Below are positions 34,740 to 42,487 of a stretch of 42,668 nt of DNA, piece after piece; position 1 is the stretch's first letter; every line of letters begins with the position of its first letter. This stretch comes from Lewinellaceae bacterium (lineage in GTDB: Bacteria; Bacteroidota; Bacteroidia; Chitinophagales; Saprospiraceae): the NCBI GenBank assembly GCA_020636095.1, contig JACJYN010000018.1, positions 1-42,668 on the forward strand. The letters run 5' to 3'. The translations under genes were made by a program, and so were the position numbers. The notes beneath the pieces were generated by a model that searched no databases, was not told the DNA's origin, and worked only from the letters and a program-made list of their open reading frames with translations.

Positions 34740-35795
34740 ATGAAATTCGAAAACATATTGACAGTTTCTGGCATTGCTGGTGAGCCATTGCTTTATGATG
34801 AGAAATGTTACTTTTTGAAAGCTCCCAATAACCTGATCTGTTATTCTATAAGTAATAGAATTAAAGAATGGCAGCTAAAGTTAAATGAGAAGTTTGTAAA
34901 AGGAGGAAATGTTCCAATGCTATTTTCTTCTGATGAAGACATCTTAGTCAATGGAACAAGGGAGATTGTCCTTGTCAATTCCAAATCTGGGAAAGTTAAT
35001 TGGATACTAGAAGGCGGAAATCTTAATGATCATCCGTTCATTTATGATTCAAAAGTTAAAGGGATTTATTTTAAAAGTGTATTTGATTACTTTATTTGTG
35101 AGATTGACTTGAAAAAGAAAAAAATGTCTGAATATGAAATAGAATATTCAGGGGTAGATTTTCAAGGAATAAATGAAGATTCTTTCATTTATTGGGAAGA
35201 TTCTTGCATTTATTCGATGCAGTATAAATCAGGAAAAACGAATTGGAAGTTTGATGTTGCTAAGTTGGGGCAATACAAAGAACTTGGAAGTAATCTAATG
35301 GATGGAGAGGTAATAGGCAATCCTCTACTAATTGATAGTTTGGCAATATTTAATGTCAAAGGATATCACCTTATCGCACTTAACATTGTCAGTGGTGATT
35401 TGGCATGGAAATTTGAAAATCAGAATTTGAATAGTGTAAATAAAATTAGCATTAGAGGTGAGACACTTTTTGCTCTTGGCTTTGATGCATTTTATGAGAT
35501 AAACCTCTCTACAGGCACTGCAAAGAAAGAAGTGATTACAAAATCGATCTTCAAAGAGAAAAAAATCACCATGTTGTCAAGGCATTACGTAATCGGTGAT
35601 CATATCGTATTTTTGTTTAGCCATCCAAATACTAAGTTAGGTGTCATTCGCCGAGATCCGTTCCAATTAGAAGCTGTTTTTGATTTTAAAGGAACTGTAT
35701 GGCCCAATAATTTTTTATATAAAGATGGCGTCTTTGTCGTTCGATCTTTTGAAGGCGATCTTAACTTATTCAAATTAAATGGATTAGAAATCTAA
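34740..35795 (+). CDS. PQQ-like beta-propeller protein; candidate immunity protein
   Basis: This 351-aa protein is almost entirely beta, with at least four blade-end motifs of the type sGk..W.f: NRIKEWQLKL, SGKVNWILEG, SGKTNWKFDV and SGDLAWKFEN. This is the pattern of a PQQ/WD40-like propeller. There is no signal peptide, so it should be cytoplasmic and no quinoprotein enzyme is indicated. It lies 20 bp after the nuclease-like toxin in the same AT-rich tract, with codon use unlike the eCIS core. The position matches an immunity protein for the preceding toxin. That role is inference; propellers also serve as general binding platforms. Confidence 0.78.
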   Translation: MKFENILTVSGIAGEPLLYDEKCYFLKAPNNLICYSISNRIKEWQLKLNEKFVKGGNVPMLFSSDEDILVNGTREIVLVNSKSGKVNWILEGGNLNDHPFIYDSKVKGIYFKSVFDYFICEIDLKKKKMSEYEIEYSGVDFQGINEDSFIYWEDSCIYSMQYKSGKTNWKFDVAKLGQYKELGSNLMDGEVIGNPLLIDSLAIFNVKGYHLIALNIVSGDLAWKFENQNLNSVNKISIRGETLFALGFDAFYEINLSTGTAKKEVITKSIFKEKKITMLSRHYVIGDHIVFLFSHPNTKLGVIRRDPFQLEAVFDFKGTVWPNNFLYKDGVFVVRSFEGDLNLFKLNGLEI

Positions 35796-35863
35796 CAATT
35801 TTTATAGTTTAGAAATGTTTTTCTGGAGCGATGTTCCAAAAGTTTTATCATAACTATTGAACA

Positions 35864-36454
35864 ATGTTTAATTATTCAGGAGTTGGTGATCACTATAAAC
35901 TGTTTATCCAAGCAGGGCATCCAAAATTGGATCGAATTAAGGAAAAAGAATTTGTGCAAATGAGAAGTGTTTTCTCTTCACTCTTTTCCATCAACTCAGA
36001 ATCTGCCTTCCTCTTCTGGCACGGCATTCCCATCCGCTTCCACTATGCTTACGAATTGTACGCCAACTTCGAAGATCTTTTGAAATGGTGGGAAAAACTA
36101 GCCTTCCAATCCAAAGGGGGCTACGAATTTGTATTAAATACAGATATTTTCCTAACCGAAATAAAATCCCATTGGTTCAAAGGTAATCTCCGGATAGAAA
36201 GCGATTGGATGGTTAAAAGAAGTCATGGGGCATTGGCGGCTATCCTAAATCAAAAAGGACCAATCGATATAAATATATTCGATTTCTTACGAGAATGGAA
36301 AGTGATTCTTTATCAGATCGTCAATTCGATTAAGAAAGCAAGAATAGATATTACGGATGCTCAAGAAAAAGAAAAAATTCAACGTTTGATACGGATCGTT
36401 AATAGGATTGAAGGTCAAGGAGTATTATATACAAAGTCGGGAGATGCAGTTTGA
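35864..36454 (+). CDS. Unrecognised protein, short paralog of the next gene; candidate immunity protein
   Basis: The family of this 196-aa protein is unknown to me. It aligns by eye with the C-terminal half of the next gene: FLFWHGIPIRFHYAYEL here against LLLWNGVPIKFTYTVDL; the strand ending LRIESDW against FIQIESHW; and a helix with FLREWKVILYQ against FVFEWKMLLQQ. It lacks the next protein's N-terminal domain and its membrane segments. It lies 68 bp after the propeller gene and overlaps the next gene by 11 bp. The AT-rich composition matches the toxin tip. A duplicated, truncated immunity gene is the simplest reading. There is no signal peptide. Confidence 0.72.
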   Translation: MFNYSGVGDHYKLFIQAGHPKLDRIKEKEFVQMRSVFSSLFSINSESAFLFWHGIPIRFHYAYELYANFEDLLKWWEKLAFQSKGGYEFVLNTDIFLTEIKSHWFKGNLRIESDWMVKRSHGALAAILNQKGPIDINIFDFLREWKVILYQIVNSIKKARIDITDAQEKEKIQRLIRIVNRIEGQGVLYTKSGDAV

Positions 36455-37697
36455 GCTTAGACCATATAAGACAATAGGCCCTCTCGTCTTTGGAGATAGC
36501 CGTGCGGATGTAAGGGAATGTTTCGACAATGCGCCAGAGGTTGTTGCTATGGCTGAAGGACGTTTGCCAAATGAGCAATATAAAAGTTCGGGGATTTTCG
36601 TGATTTATGACAAATATGATCGATTTGCTGCTGCAGAAATCTCCCGCCCTGCTCAACCTACATTTGAGAAAAAAAACCTATTGTCGATCCCCTGGGAAGA
36701 ATTGATTACTTGGTTTCGCAAGTTGGATCCGAAACTAGAAGAATCCGAAAAAGACTTTGTTTCTTTTAAACTGGGCATCTCCGCTTTCGCTCCTAATAAA
36801 GATAAAAATCCTAAGGTATTACCCACTTCCATTACCGTTTTTCGCGAAAATTTCTTCTACGTCAAAGACGGTATTCCCGATCCGCAGGATGTGAATAGCT
36901 TTCATCTTCATGTGGCTCATGTGGAGCCAATAGAGCAACAAAATTTAACCTTTGATGGCATAGAACAAGCCTTTCAGACTGCCTTTGCTAAGAATCGAGA
37001 ATTCGCCTTGTTGCTTTGGAATGGCGTACCGATAAAATTTACTTACACGGTGGATTTGCCTTTGATGCTGAAAACAGTATTGTCTATGCTTGAGGCTTTG
37101 ATAGAAAAAGGTACCGGTACCCACACCCTCGAGTTTGACTGCCCCGCTTTCACTACCCGATGGGATCTGAAATGGGACGAGAAGTTTATTCAGATCGAAA
37201 GCCATTGGGATAAGGTAGACGGGGGCTACGAGGCTGCTCTGAATGAGGAAGCCGAGGAGATATTTAAATTGCTACTACTCAAAAAAGAATTTGTTTTTGA
37301 ATGGAAAATGCTCCTACAACAATGCCGTCAGGCTTTTGAACTTTCAGGAGCTAGTTTAAATCAAGTAATTGACAGGGAATTAATCCGACTATTGAGGAAA
37401 CTAGAACGACAAATTTCCCATTTTGGCAAATTCTATAAAAAACAGGAAAAGCTAATCACTACCCAGGCAGATGATAGAAAAAAGGTTGATTTCCGAAAAT
37501 TGCCACAGTGGGCTCAATATATTTTGATTGCCCTCATTCTGGTACTCGTTGTCGTTCCGGCCTATCTACTGAGCAAGGATAAAAACTCCCCATTTTGGAT
37601 GTTAAAAAACTTGAGGCCTATTGTCCTATACCTAACACCCTTTTTGCTAATCACTTTCTATTGGATTTACCGCATAAACAAAAGAATAAAATCCTGA
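36444..37697 (+). CDS. Unrecognised two-domain membrane-anchored protein; candidate immunity protein
   Basis: The likely start is ATG 36444 (417 aa, MQFELRPYKTIGPLVFGDS). A TTG at 36408 would add 12 residues. Residues 1-130 look like the small domain beginning IGPLVFGDSRADVRECF, common in bacterial immunity-like and stress proteins. Residues about 150-330 are the part shared with the preceding gene (LLLWNGVPIKF, FIQIESHWDK, EFVFEWKMLL). The C terminus has two predicted membrane helices (about 37519-37572 and 37621-37671) with a short charged tail. The anchor suggests protection at the inner membrane or against a membrane-acting part of the toxin. This is inference. It is the last gene of the AT-rich tract. 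Confidence 0.75.
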   Translation: MQFELRPYKTIGPLVFGDSRADVRECFDNAPEVVAMAEGRLPNEQYKSSGIFVIYDKYDRFAAAEISRPAQPTFEKKNLLSIPWEELITWFRKLDPKLEESEKDFVSFKLGISAFAPNKDKNPKVLPTSITVFRENFFYVKDGIPDPQDVNSFHLHVAHVEPIEQQNLTFDGIEQAFQTAFAKNREFALLLWNGVPIKFTYTVDLPLMLKTVLSMLEALIEKGTGTHTLEFDCPAFTTRWDLKWDEKFIQIESHWDKVDGGYEAALNEEAEEIFKLLLLKKEFVFEWKMLLQQCRQAFELSGASLNQVIDRELIRLLRKLERQISHFGKFYKKQEKLITTQADDRKKVDFRKLPQWAQYILIALILVLVVVPAYLLSKDKNSPFWMLKNLRPIVLYLTPFLLITFYWIYRINKRIKS

Positions 37698-37824
37698 TTT
37701 GAAAATAAATTCAATCATTGCAATTTCAATAAAAAAGAATAAAATCCGTACCTTTAAAGGACACCAAAACACCACAAACCCCCAACAGTCATCATCCTAA
37801 AACTAAAACAAAACCCATAACCCC
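37698..37824 (+). other. 127-bp AT-rich intergenic stretch before the ParA-like gene
   Basis: This is the widest non-coding gap in the window. It is A/T-rich on the left and C/A-rich near the following start. TACCTTTA at 37750-37757 differs by one base from the Bacteroidota -7 box (TAnnTTTG), but no matching TTG-type -33 element lies at the right distance. A promoter for the downstream group is therefore possible but not supported. No hairpin terminator is visible. Confidence 0.4.
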
Positions 37825-38601
37825 ATGCCCACCATCTCCCTCGCCATACAAAAGGGCGGCTCCGGCAAGACGACCACCGCCATCAACCTGGCCGCGGCGC
37901 TGCGGCAGCAGGGCAAGCGCGTGTTGCTGGTGGATATGGACCCCCAGTCCAACCTGACCCAGGCGCTGGGCGTGCTCGAAGAGCCGGAGCCCAGCATCTA
38001 CCACCTGCTGCACGAAGAGGCCGAAGGCAAAGACCCCGACCTGAAGCGCATCATTATGGAAACCAAATCCGGGCTGGAACTCATCCCAGCTTCCCTGGAG
38101 CTGGCCAACGCAGAGGTGGAACTGGTCAATGTCTACGGAAGAGAACAGCTCTTTCAGGAACTGCTGAACCCACTGAAGCAAACCTACGAATACATCTTCA
38201 TCGACTGCCCCCCTTCCATTGCCGTACTGACGGTCAACGCCCTCATGGCCAGTGATTTCATTCTTATGCCGCTGCAGGCCGAGTTCCTGCCCCTGAAGGG
38301 CGTGCGCAGCTTCCTGCGGGCCATCGACCCCATCCGGAAAAAGCTCAACAAGAACCTGAAGATCCTCGGCATCGTGCTGACCAAGTACGACTACCGCAAG
38401 ATCATGCACCGGAATGTATTGGAAACCCTGCAGCAGGAATTCGATGGTAAGGTTTTTGATACTTTCATCCGCACGAACATCGCCCTGGCGCAGGCCCAGG
38501 AGAACGGCCTGGATATTTTCAGCTACCGCAAGCGCTCCAATGGGGCGGAGGATTACCAGGCCCTGGCGGCAGAGTTCGAGAGAAGAGTGGCCAACAGTTA
38601 A
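37825..38601 (+). CDS. ParA/MinD-type ATPase
   Basis: This 258-aa protein starts directly with the deviant Walker A of ParA ATPases (KGGSGKTTTAINLA, residues about 10-23), followed by VLLVDMDPQSNLTQALG (switch I region), the Walker B YIFIDCPPS (about residues 129-137) and the LMPLQAEFLPLKG segment. No N-terminal DNA-binding extension and no ParB neighbour are present, so it is an orphan ParA of the kind that positions protein machines on the nucleoid or membrane. In this context it could place or partition eCIS particles. That is inference; ordinary plasmid or chromosome partition is the alternative. GC content is back to that of the eCIS core. Confidence 0.92.
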   Translation: MPTISLAIQKGGSGKTTTAINLAAALRQQGKRVLLVDMDPQSNLTQALGVLEEPEPSIYHLLHEEAEGKDPDLKRIIMETKSGLELIPASLELANAEVELVNVYGREQLFQELLNPLKQTYEYIFIDCPPSIAVLTVNALMASDFILMPLQAEFLPLKGVRSFLRAIDPIRKKLNKNLKILGIVLTKYDYRKIMHRNVLETLQQEFDGKVFDTFIRTNIALAQAQENGLDIFSYRKRSNGAEDYQALAAEFERRVANS

Positions 38602-38667
38602 GTTGGGAACGTACCGAAAGTATACCGAAGAAAACGTTTATATTCCAAACTGCCAAAACCCATCAGT

Positions 38668-39978
38668 ATGCAGTCACAGCAAAAAACAGAATTCCACCTC
38701 AAGGGCGCCCATGATTTCGACAAGCTTTTTCCGGAGCTTCGGCCACTGTTCGTGGAAGATGAAGACCTGGAAAAACTGGCGCTGAGCATGATCGAAAATG
38801 CCCGTTGCCTCGACAGTAAAACCATTAGCAACGGCCTGGGCATCTTCGGGCAGTTCCTCGCTCACGATATTACTTTTGAAGTGGGGTCTAAGTTTCGGGG
38901 ACAAAATACGCCCAAGTTCTTCAACAACCATCGTTCTTACCAACTAGACCTGGACTCCCTGTACGGCCAGTACACCCAGGATTTCCTCTACAATAAGGAC
39001 GACCGAAACAAGCTACTGCTCGGTATGCTCTGCCAGGACGAATACGGCAATTGCTGGTACGACCTGCAACGCAACTGCCAGGAAAAAGCCATCATCCCCG
39101 ATGCCCGCAATGACGAGAACATTATTGTTTCCCGTATTCAGATGCTCTTCCTTCAGTTCCACAATTGTATGGTGGACATCGTTCGGCAAGATTGCCGGTT
39201 TGTCAATGTCTTTGAAGAGTCGCGCCGCCGGGTCATCTGGCATTATCACTGGCTGATCCTGCATGAGTACCTCAAAAAGATAATGCATCCCGCCATATTT
39301 GAAGACATCGTCAACAACGGCCCTAAATATTTCCTGGCGCCCTGGTTCCTGCCCCTCGAATTTACCGGAGCTGCATTCCGCACCGGCCATTCTCAGACAA
39401 GGCAGCGCAACCGCATCAACGAACATGTGGTGAAGGATCTGTTTGAACTCGGTATCTTCGAAAAGATGGAAGATTACGTCGACTGGCACTACCTCTTTGA
39501 CTTTGGCGATGGAAAGGTACAACCTGCTAAATTACTCGATTCCAAGATCGAGAAGATATTCCACGACCTGCCCTTCATCAAGTCTTCCGATCCTTTCATG
39601 CGCTCCCTGCCTTTCCGCAACCTCAAACGCGGGGTGATCTACGGTTTGCCGTCCGGCGAGGATGTGGCGCGGCGGATGTGTTTTGAGCCCATAGAAATTA
39701 CCATCACCCGTAAACTTCGCCTCGATGGAACTCCTTTGTGGTATTACATTCTCAAAGAAGCGGAGGTGCATGGTGAAGGGGGTGAACACCTCGGGCCGGT
39801 AGGCAGTACCCTGGCCGGAGAAATTTTCTGGGCCCTCATGGCCAACCATGACGACTCCTACCTTAAAGTACATCCAAAGTGGGTTCCGACGATTGGCAGA
39901 GAAGAGGGTAAGTTCGATTTTGTCGACCTGATCAATTTCGTAGGAGAACCTCAGCCGGCTGCCCAGAGCGCAGATTGA
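38668..39978 (+). CDS. Animal-type haem peroxidase (An_peroxidase superfamily)
   Basis: This 436-aa protein has the hallmark residues of the myeloperoxidase/cyclooxygenase superfamily. The distal His66 lies in GQFLAHDIT, a distal Arg147 and a Glu150 lie in PDARNDEN, and the following helix is SRIQMLFLQFHN. The proximal His241 lies in EFTGAAFRTGHSQTR. Such enzymes use hydrogen peroxide to oxidise halides or organic substrates. The length is close to a bare catalytic domain, and no signal peptide or DUF4157 module is present, so it would be cytoplasmic or carried by the particle. It lies 66 bp after the ParA-like gene and 35 bp before the third DUF4157 gene. Cargo, detoxification and secondary metabolism are all possible. 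Confidence 0.88.
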   Translation: MQSQQKTEFHLKGAHDFDKLFPELRPLFVEDEDLEKLALSMIENARCLDSKTISNGLGIFGQFLAHDITFEVGSKFRGQNTPKFFNNHRSYQLDLDSLYGQYTQDFLYNKDDRNKLLLGMLCQDEYGNCWYDLQRNCQEKAIIPDARNDENIIVSRIQMLFLQFHNCMVDIVRQDCRFVNVFEESRRRVIWHYHWLILHEYLKKIMHPAIFEDIVNNGPKYFLAPWFLPLEFTGAAFRTGHSQTRQRNRINEHVVKDLFELGIFEKMEDYVDWHYLFDFGDGKVQPAKLLDSKIEKIFHDLPFIKSSDPFMRSLPFRNLKRGVIYGLPSGEDVARRMCFEPIEITITRKLRLDGTPLWYYILKEAEVHGEGGEHLGPVGSTLAGEIFWALMANHDDSYLKVHPKWVPTIGREEGKFDFVDLINFVGEPQPAAQSAD

Positions 39979-40013
39979 AAGCTTGTTTTTAAAAACATTA
40001 ATTCCGGATTATC

Positions 40014-41108
40014 ATGAAAAGCAGTAACCGCCGGTCGCGAAGACAAAGGAACCCGAGAAAAAAGGAAAACCGCGAACAGCCTTTTTTTTCCAAAGCGAAT
40101 GATACCAGTACGGTACAAACAAAGAAGGAGGAGGCATTCTTTCAACCCAAGCTGAAGATCGGCCAGCCCGGAGACAGGTATGAAAAGGAAGCAGATAGCA
40201 TTGCGGAGAATGTGGTAAACCGAACCGGGAACGGCCCGGCGGTACAGAGAATGGGAGGGGAAGAACTTCAAAGAGTAGCCCTTTCTACTCCCATGGAGGA
40301 TGAAAAGCTGGGCACTGCTGAAGAACGAATGCGTGAAGATCAGGAAATACAGGAGAAACCGGAGGAGGAAGAGATGCAGATGCAGCAGGAGGAAGAAGAA
40401 GAAGCTCAGATGCAAGGGGAGGAGGAGGAAGAGATGCAGATGCAGCAGGAGGAAGAAGAAGAAGCTCAGATGCAAGGAGAGGAGGAAGAGGAGATGCAGA
40501 TGCAACAGGAGGAAGAGGAAGAAGCCCGGATGCAAGGGGAGGAGGAAGGAGAGGAGATGCAGATGCAGCAGGGGGAAGAAGAAGAAGCCCAGATGCAAGG
40601 AGAGGAGGAAGAGGAAATGCAGACGAAGGGCGATAAAGACGGCAGCCCCCACGTAGCCAGTCATAAACTCTCCAAGAAAGTAAAAAATGCCAGAGGTAAG
40701 GGGCGGCCTATTCCTGAGCAAACCCGCAAAAAGATGGAAGCTTCTTTTGGCGTCGACCTGAGTTCGGTACGCATTCATACGGGTAAGGAAGCTGAGGAGA
40801 CGTGTCAGGCGCTGAATGCCCAGGCCTTTACCATTGGTAAAGACATTTTTTTCAACAACGGAAAGTTTAACCCGGAAAACAGCAGCGGCGAACGGCTGCT
40901 GGCCCATGAGCTGACGCATGTTATCCAGCAAAAAGGGGAGAACGATCCTTCACTAAGAAAACAGGAGGCCAGCCAGTCGCCGGCGCTCCGTCAAAGTACC
41001 AAACCCGGAAAGGGAAGGGACGGCAACGAACCCAGAGCGCATCGTGCCCGCCGCTCCTGGATCAGGAAACTGCTGGGGCGGTTGGGCTTCGAGCTGGGAA
41101 ATGAATAG
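40014..41108 (+). CDS. DUF4157 protein with acidic Met/Gln repeat and no toxin domain
   Basis: This 364-aa protein shares the cargo N terminus: EQPFFSKAND, then EEAFFQPKLKIGQPGDRYEKEAD (about 40-62). It then has an acidic repeat array (about 117-204) and a DUF4157 domain (about 240-310) with FGVDLSSVRIHTGKEA, FTIGKDIFFNNGKFNP and HELTHVIQQ. After DUF4157 only about 55 basic residues follow, with no enzymatic domain. It could be a stand-alone adaptor, a chaperone for other cargo, or a carrier whose toxin has been lost. Its position directly upstream of the AAA+ ATPase gene (24 bp) fits an assembly role. DUF4157 is confident; the function is inference. Confidence 0.88.
   Translation: MKSSNRRSRRQRNPRKKENREQPFFSKANDTSTVQTKKEEAFFQPKLKIGQPGDRYEKEADSIAENVVNRTGNGPAVQRMGGEELQRVALSTPMEDEKLGTAEERMREDQEIQEKPEEEEMQMQQEEEEEAQMQGEEEEEMQMQQEEEEEAQMQGEEEEEMQMQQEEEEEARMQGEEEGEEMQMQQGEEEEAQMQGEEEEEMQTKGDKDGSPHVASHKLSKKVKNARGKGRPIPEQTRKKMEASFGVDLSSVRIHTGKEAEETCQALNAQAFTIGKDIFFNNGKFNPENSSGERLLAHELTHVIQQKGENDPSLRKQEASQSPALRQSTKPGKGRDGNEPRAHRARRSWIRKLLGRLGFELGNE
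40362..40625 (+). repeat. 60-bp in-frame tandem repeat (acidic Met/Gln unit)
   Basis: Four nearly identical units of about 60 bp plus a partial fifth encode the 20-residue unit EEEEMQMQQEEEEEAQMQGE. The first two units are almost identical in DNA. The third has Ala-Arg in place of Ala-Gln, and the fourth has one extra codon and a Gly change. The array ends EEEEMQTKGD, where the TK recalls the VQTK motifs of the other DUF4157 proteins. It looks expanded by slippage or unequal recombination, so copy number should vary between strains. Confidence 0.92.
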
Positions 41109-41132
41109 GAACACCATCAAGCTGTACATAAC

Positions 41133-42482
41133 ATGACCACCGATACTGTCAAATACGCATCTATCAGGTACGCCCTGCAATATTTGGAGCAAGTCATTGC
41201 CCTTCGGCTGAAGGCGTATTTCTCGAAAAAGAATATAGGAGAGAACCTCATTCCACCTCTCGATTTTTCTCCGAACGGCCAGCGAGATCCGATGGTAGCG
41301 TTTATGATCGAGGAAAGGCTTACCCTGGCGGAAGCGATTTTGCTCTTTACGGCCCTGGCGCCTCATGTGCAGCCTGACTTTTTTGACAGCGCCATCCAGC
41401 AGAACCTGCCCAGGGAAGGTGATTTCCCAAAAATCGGTGGGTTGAGGGGGAAGCAATTTCGAGGATTTTTACCTACCGGGGAGACGATTCTCTTCTTGCT
41501 GGCCGGTGATAACCTCGAACAGCGCTTTGAACTTCAGGACCTTTTCAGCGAAGATCACCTCTTCGCCCGGCGCCGTATCCTCTGGCTGGAAGACCCTCCG
41601 GAGGGAGAACCCCGGATGAGTGGCAAGGTCGTCCTTTCCCAGGAATACCTGGAGCTCTTCACCCGAGGCAAAGTTTCCCGCCCGCGTTTCAGCCTTCGCT
41701 TCCCCGCCCAACTGATCGAAACGGAAAGAGAATGGGAAGACCTGGTGCTCAACGAAGACACCATGATGCAGATCCGGGAACTGGAATCTTATCTCAAACA
41801 CGGCAAAACCCTGATGGAAGAATGGGGCATGAGCCGCAAGCTTAAACCCGGCTACCGCGTGCTCTTTCATGGCCCGCCCGGTACGGGAAAAACACTGACG
41901 GCCAGCTTGCTGGGGAAATATACGGGCAGAGAGACGTATAAGATAGACCTCTCCATGGTGGTCTCTAAATATATAGGAGAAACGGAAAAAAACCTGGCCA
42001 ACCTCTTCGCTAAAGCAGAGAATAAAGAATGGATACTTTTCTTCGATGAGGCCGATGCCCTGTTTGGCAAACGGACCAACGTCAAAGACGCCCACGATAA
42101 ATATGCGAATCAGGAGGTATCTTACCTGTTGCAAAGAGTAGAAAATTACAGCGGACTGGTGATCCTGGCGTCTAACCTAAAGAGCAATATCGATGATGCT
42201 TTCATTCGGCGATTCCAGTCAGTGATCCACTTTCCTTTTCCTAAGGCCAGCGAACGGCATCAGATCTGGCAAAGAGCCTTTCCTGATATTGTGGAGTTGG
42301 CTTCCGATGTGAATTTGGCTCAACTGGCTCAGAAGTACGAGCTCTCTGGTGCGGAAATCATGAATATCGTGCAGTTTTGCTGCCTACATGCCTTGGATCG
42401 CGATAGTGAACTCATTGAAATGGCCGATATCGCAAAGGGTATTCGTAAGGAGTACCTCAAAGAAGGTAAGATCTCTCATTGA
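41133..42482 (+). CDS. AAA+ ATPase of the eCIS (Pvc15-like)
   Basis: This 449-aa protein has an N-terminal ~200-residue domain typical of eCIS ATPases (RYALQYLEQVIALRLKAYF; MVAFMIEERLTLAEAILLF) and a C-terminal AAA+ module. Walker A is GPPGTGKT at 247-254. Walker B is ILFFDEAD, with Asp305 and Glu306. Sensor/arginine-finger features appear in LVILASNLKSNIDDAFIRRF. Pvc15 homologs are needed for particle assembly and may unfold or load cargo; they are not part of the mature particle. It comes last in the cluster, directly after the third DUF4157 gene. Its stop lies 5 bp from the stop of a convergent gene. Confidence 0.94.
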   Translation: MTTDTVKYASIRYALQYLEQVIALRLKAYFSKKNIGENLIPPLDFSPNGQRDPMVAFMIEERLTLAEAILLFTALAPHVQPDFFDSAIQQNLPREGDFPKIGGLRGKQFRGFLPTGETILFLLAGDNLEQRFELQDLFSEDHLFARRRILWLEDPPEGEPRMSGKVVLSQEYLELFTRGKVSRPRFSLRFPAQLIETEREWEDLVLNEDTMMQIRELESYLKHGKTLMEEWGMSRKLKPGYRVLFHGPPGTGKTLTASLLGKYTGRETYKIDLSMVVSKYIGETEKNLANLFAKAENKEWILFFDEADALFGKRTNVKDAHDKYANQEVSYLLQRVENYSGLVILASNLKSNIDDAFIRRFQSVIHFPFPKASERHQIWQRAFPDIVELASDVNLAQLAQKYELSGAEIMNIVQFCCLHALDRDSELIEMADIAKGIRKEYLKEGKISH

Positions 42483-42487
42483 TCCCC

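Noticed and set aside
37698..37824. Bacteroidota promoter with -7 box TACCTTTA
   Set aside because: The box has a mismatch at its last base and no TTG-type -33 element lies at the expected spacing.
39983..39996. Palindrome GTTTTTAAAAAC upstream of the third DUF4157 gene as an operator
   Set aside because: It is a short A/T-only palindrome likely by chance and not repeated at other genes in the window.
40300..40656. Arg/Lys-rich frame (repeated RRKRCRCSRR) overlapping the acidic repeat
   Set aside because: It is the shifted reading of the GAG/GAA/ATG repeat. The DUF4157 frame is continuous and conserved.
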